DNA from: Planctomycetota bacterium
Lineage (GTDB): Bacteria; Planctomycetota; Planctomycetia; Planctomycetales; Planctomycetaceae
Assembly (NCBI GenBank): GCA_023417655.1
Contig: JAEZFD010000024.1
Coordinates: 1-15,127 of the forward strand
Length of the DNA: 15,127 bases
Direction: 5' to 3'
Shown: one piece after another, positions 14,592 through 15,127 of the stretch
Position numbering within the stretch: the stretch's first letter is position 1
Layout: the number at the start of each line of letters is the position of its first letter
The notes under the pieces: generated by a model
Seen by the model: only the letters and a program-made list of their open reading frames with translations
Database searches by the model: none
What the model was told of the DNA's origin: nothing
Position numbers and translations under genes: made by a program

Positions 14592-15127
14592 ATCCTGCTT
14601 CGTCGCCGTCACGAGCTGACTGATGCCCAGTGGGAGGTGGTGAAGGATCTGCTACCGGGGAAAGCGAGTGATCTCGGCCACACGGCGCCGACAACCGTCA
14701 GTTTCTTGATGCCGTTCTTTTTGTCCTCAATACCGGCATCCCCTGGGCCGATTTGCCCGGGCGAGATGGGAATCCGAACACGGTCTGGAAGCGACTTGAC
14801 CGGTAGTGTGCCAACGGCAGCCGGGAGAAACTGGGCAAACGCCTTTTCCTCCCTTGATCTGGAGGAGATTCATCTGCATTCCAGCTGTGTGAAAGCCCAT
14901 CCGGTCTCGTCGACCAGACGGCTCAATCCAACCGAAAAAAAAGACGCTCACCCCCGACGCTGTCTGGGACGGATCCGAGAAGGGCTGACGACAGAATTGC
15001 ACACGGCCGAGAGTAGATGCCGACGACTTCTGCATCTGGTTCTGACCGCCGGTCAACGGGGAGATGCTCCTCAGGCGACGGTACTGCTCAACCAGATTGT
15101 CGTAGGCACGGTGGGCCATGTAGTGGC
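14592..15127 (+). pseudogene. Decayed IS5-family transposase, truncated by the window end
   Basis: The N-terminal part reads RRRHELTDAQWEVVKDLLPG, then, one frame over, QFLDAVLFVLNTGIPWADLP and GNPNTVWKRLDR, the typical start of IS5-group transposases. A one-base deletion near 14687 shifts the frame. A TAG at 14804-14806 stands where the family has Trp (DR-stop-CANG). Further on, EEIHLHSSCVKAHPVSSTRR corresponds to the first catalytic block, where the usual Asp before Ser-Thr is His (family normally LDS or IDS). No ATG, GTG or TTG in the first frame follows the TGA at 14589-14591. Later pieces (LHLVLTAGQRGDAPQATVLL) continue to the window edge. It is clearly dead and unrelated to the element at the left end. 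Confidence 0.8.

Noticed and set aside
1..15127. CRISPR arrays, tRNA or rRNA genes, toxin-antitoxin pairs
   Set aside because: No regularly spaced repeats, cloverleaf-like sequence, rRNA motifs or recognisable toxin families were seen on either strand.

Overview
The window looks like a piece of a Planctomycetota chromosome. This is an inference from the gene families present: paired GYF_2-type domains, a zinc-ribbon/TM2 protein, cadherin-like repeats, and MotA/TolQ/ExbB-type channels paired with single-pass coiled-coil partners. No rRNA or marker gene is present to confirm it. Nothing in the window is housekeeping; it is accessory DNA.

Layout. Bases 1-975 hold a decayed insertion sequence on the minus strand, with recognisable terminal inverted repeats (7-20 and 962-975) and a DDE transposase broken by about three frameshifts. 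Bases 976-1700 have no gene I can identify. Bases 1701-14316 are one tight block of nine plus-strand genes whose ends overlap or lie within about 30 bases, so it is probably one operon. Bases 14317-14591 hold several hairpins. From 14592 to the window end there is a second, unrelated, decayed IS5-type transposase on the plus strand. The operon is therefore bracketed by two dead insertion sequences.

Operon, in order: (1) a proline-rich putative lipoprotein; (2) a GTPase with an N-terminal zinc knuckle and intact G1, G3 and G4 motifs; (3) a protein with an N-terminal domain resembling GAP1-N (GTPase-associated protein 1), one membrane helix and an exported region with two cadherin-like repeats; (4) a 988-residue single-pass helical protein with a large exported half; (5) a double-GYF polytopic membrane protein; (6) a double-GYF, zinc-ribbon, TM2 protein; (7) a MotA-like, four-helix proton-channel family protein; (8) and (9) two single-pass proteins, each with an aspartate at the start of the membrane helix, a coiled coil and a related C-terminal domain, resembling MotB/ExbD/ZorB partners in layout.

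How they may work together (inference). Genes 7-9 would form an ion-driven motor or channel in the inner membrane. Gene 2 would be a cytosolic nucleotide switch that engages the GAP1-N-like domain of gene 3. Genes 3 and 4 would carry the signal across the membrane to large periplasmic parts. Genes 5 and 6 would be membrane adaptors, and gene 1 a membrane-anchored periplasmic partner. The layout recalls GTPase-centred conflict systems predicted by comparative genomics and the motor half of Zorya, but no nuclease, helicase or toxin is visible. Defence, envelope maintenance and adhesion sensing all remain possible.
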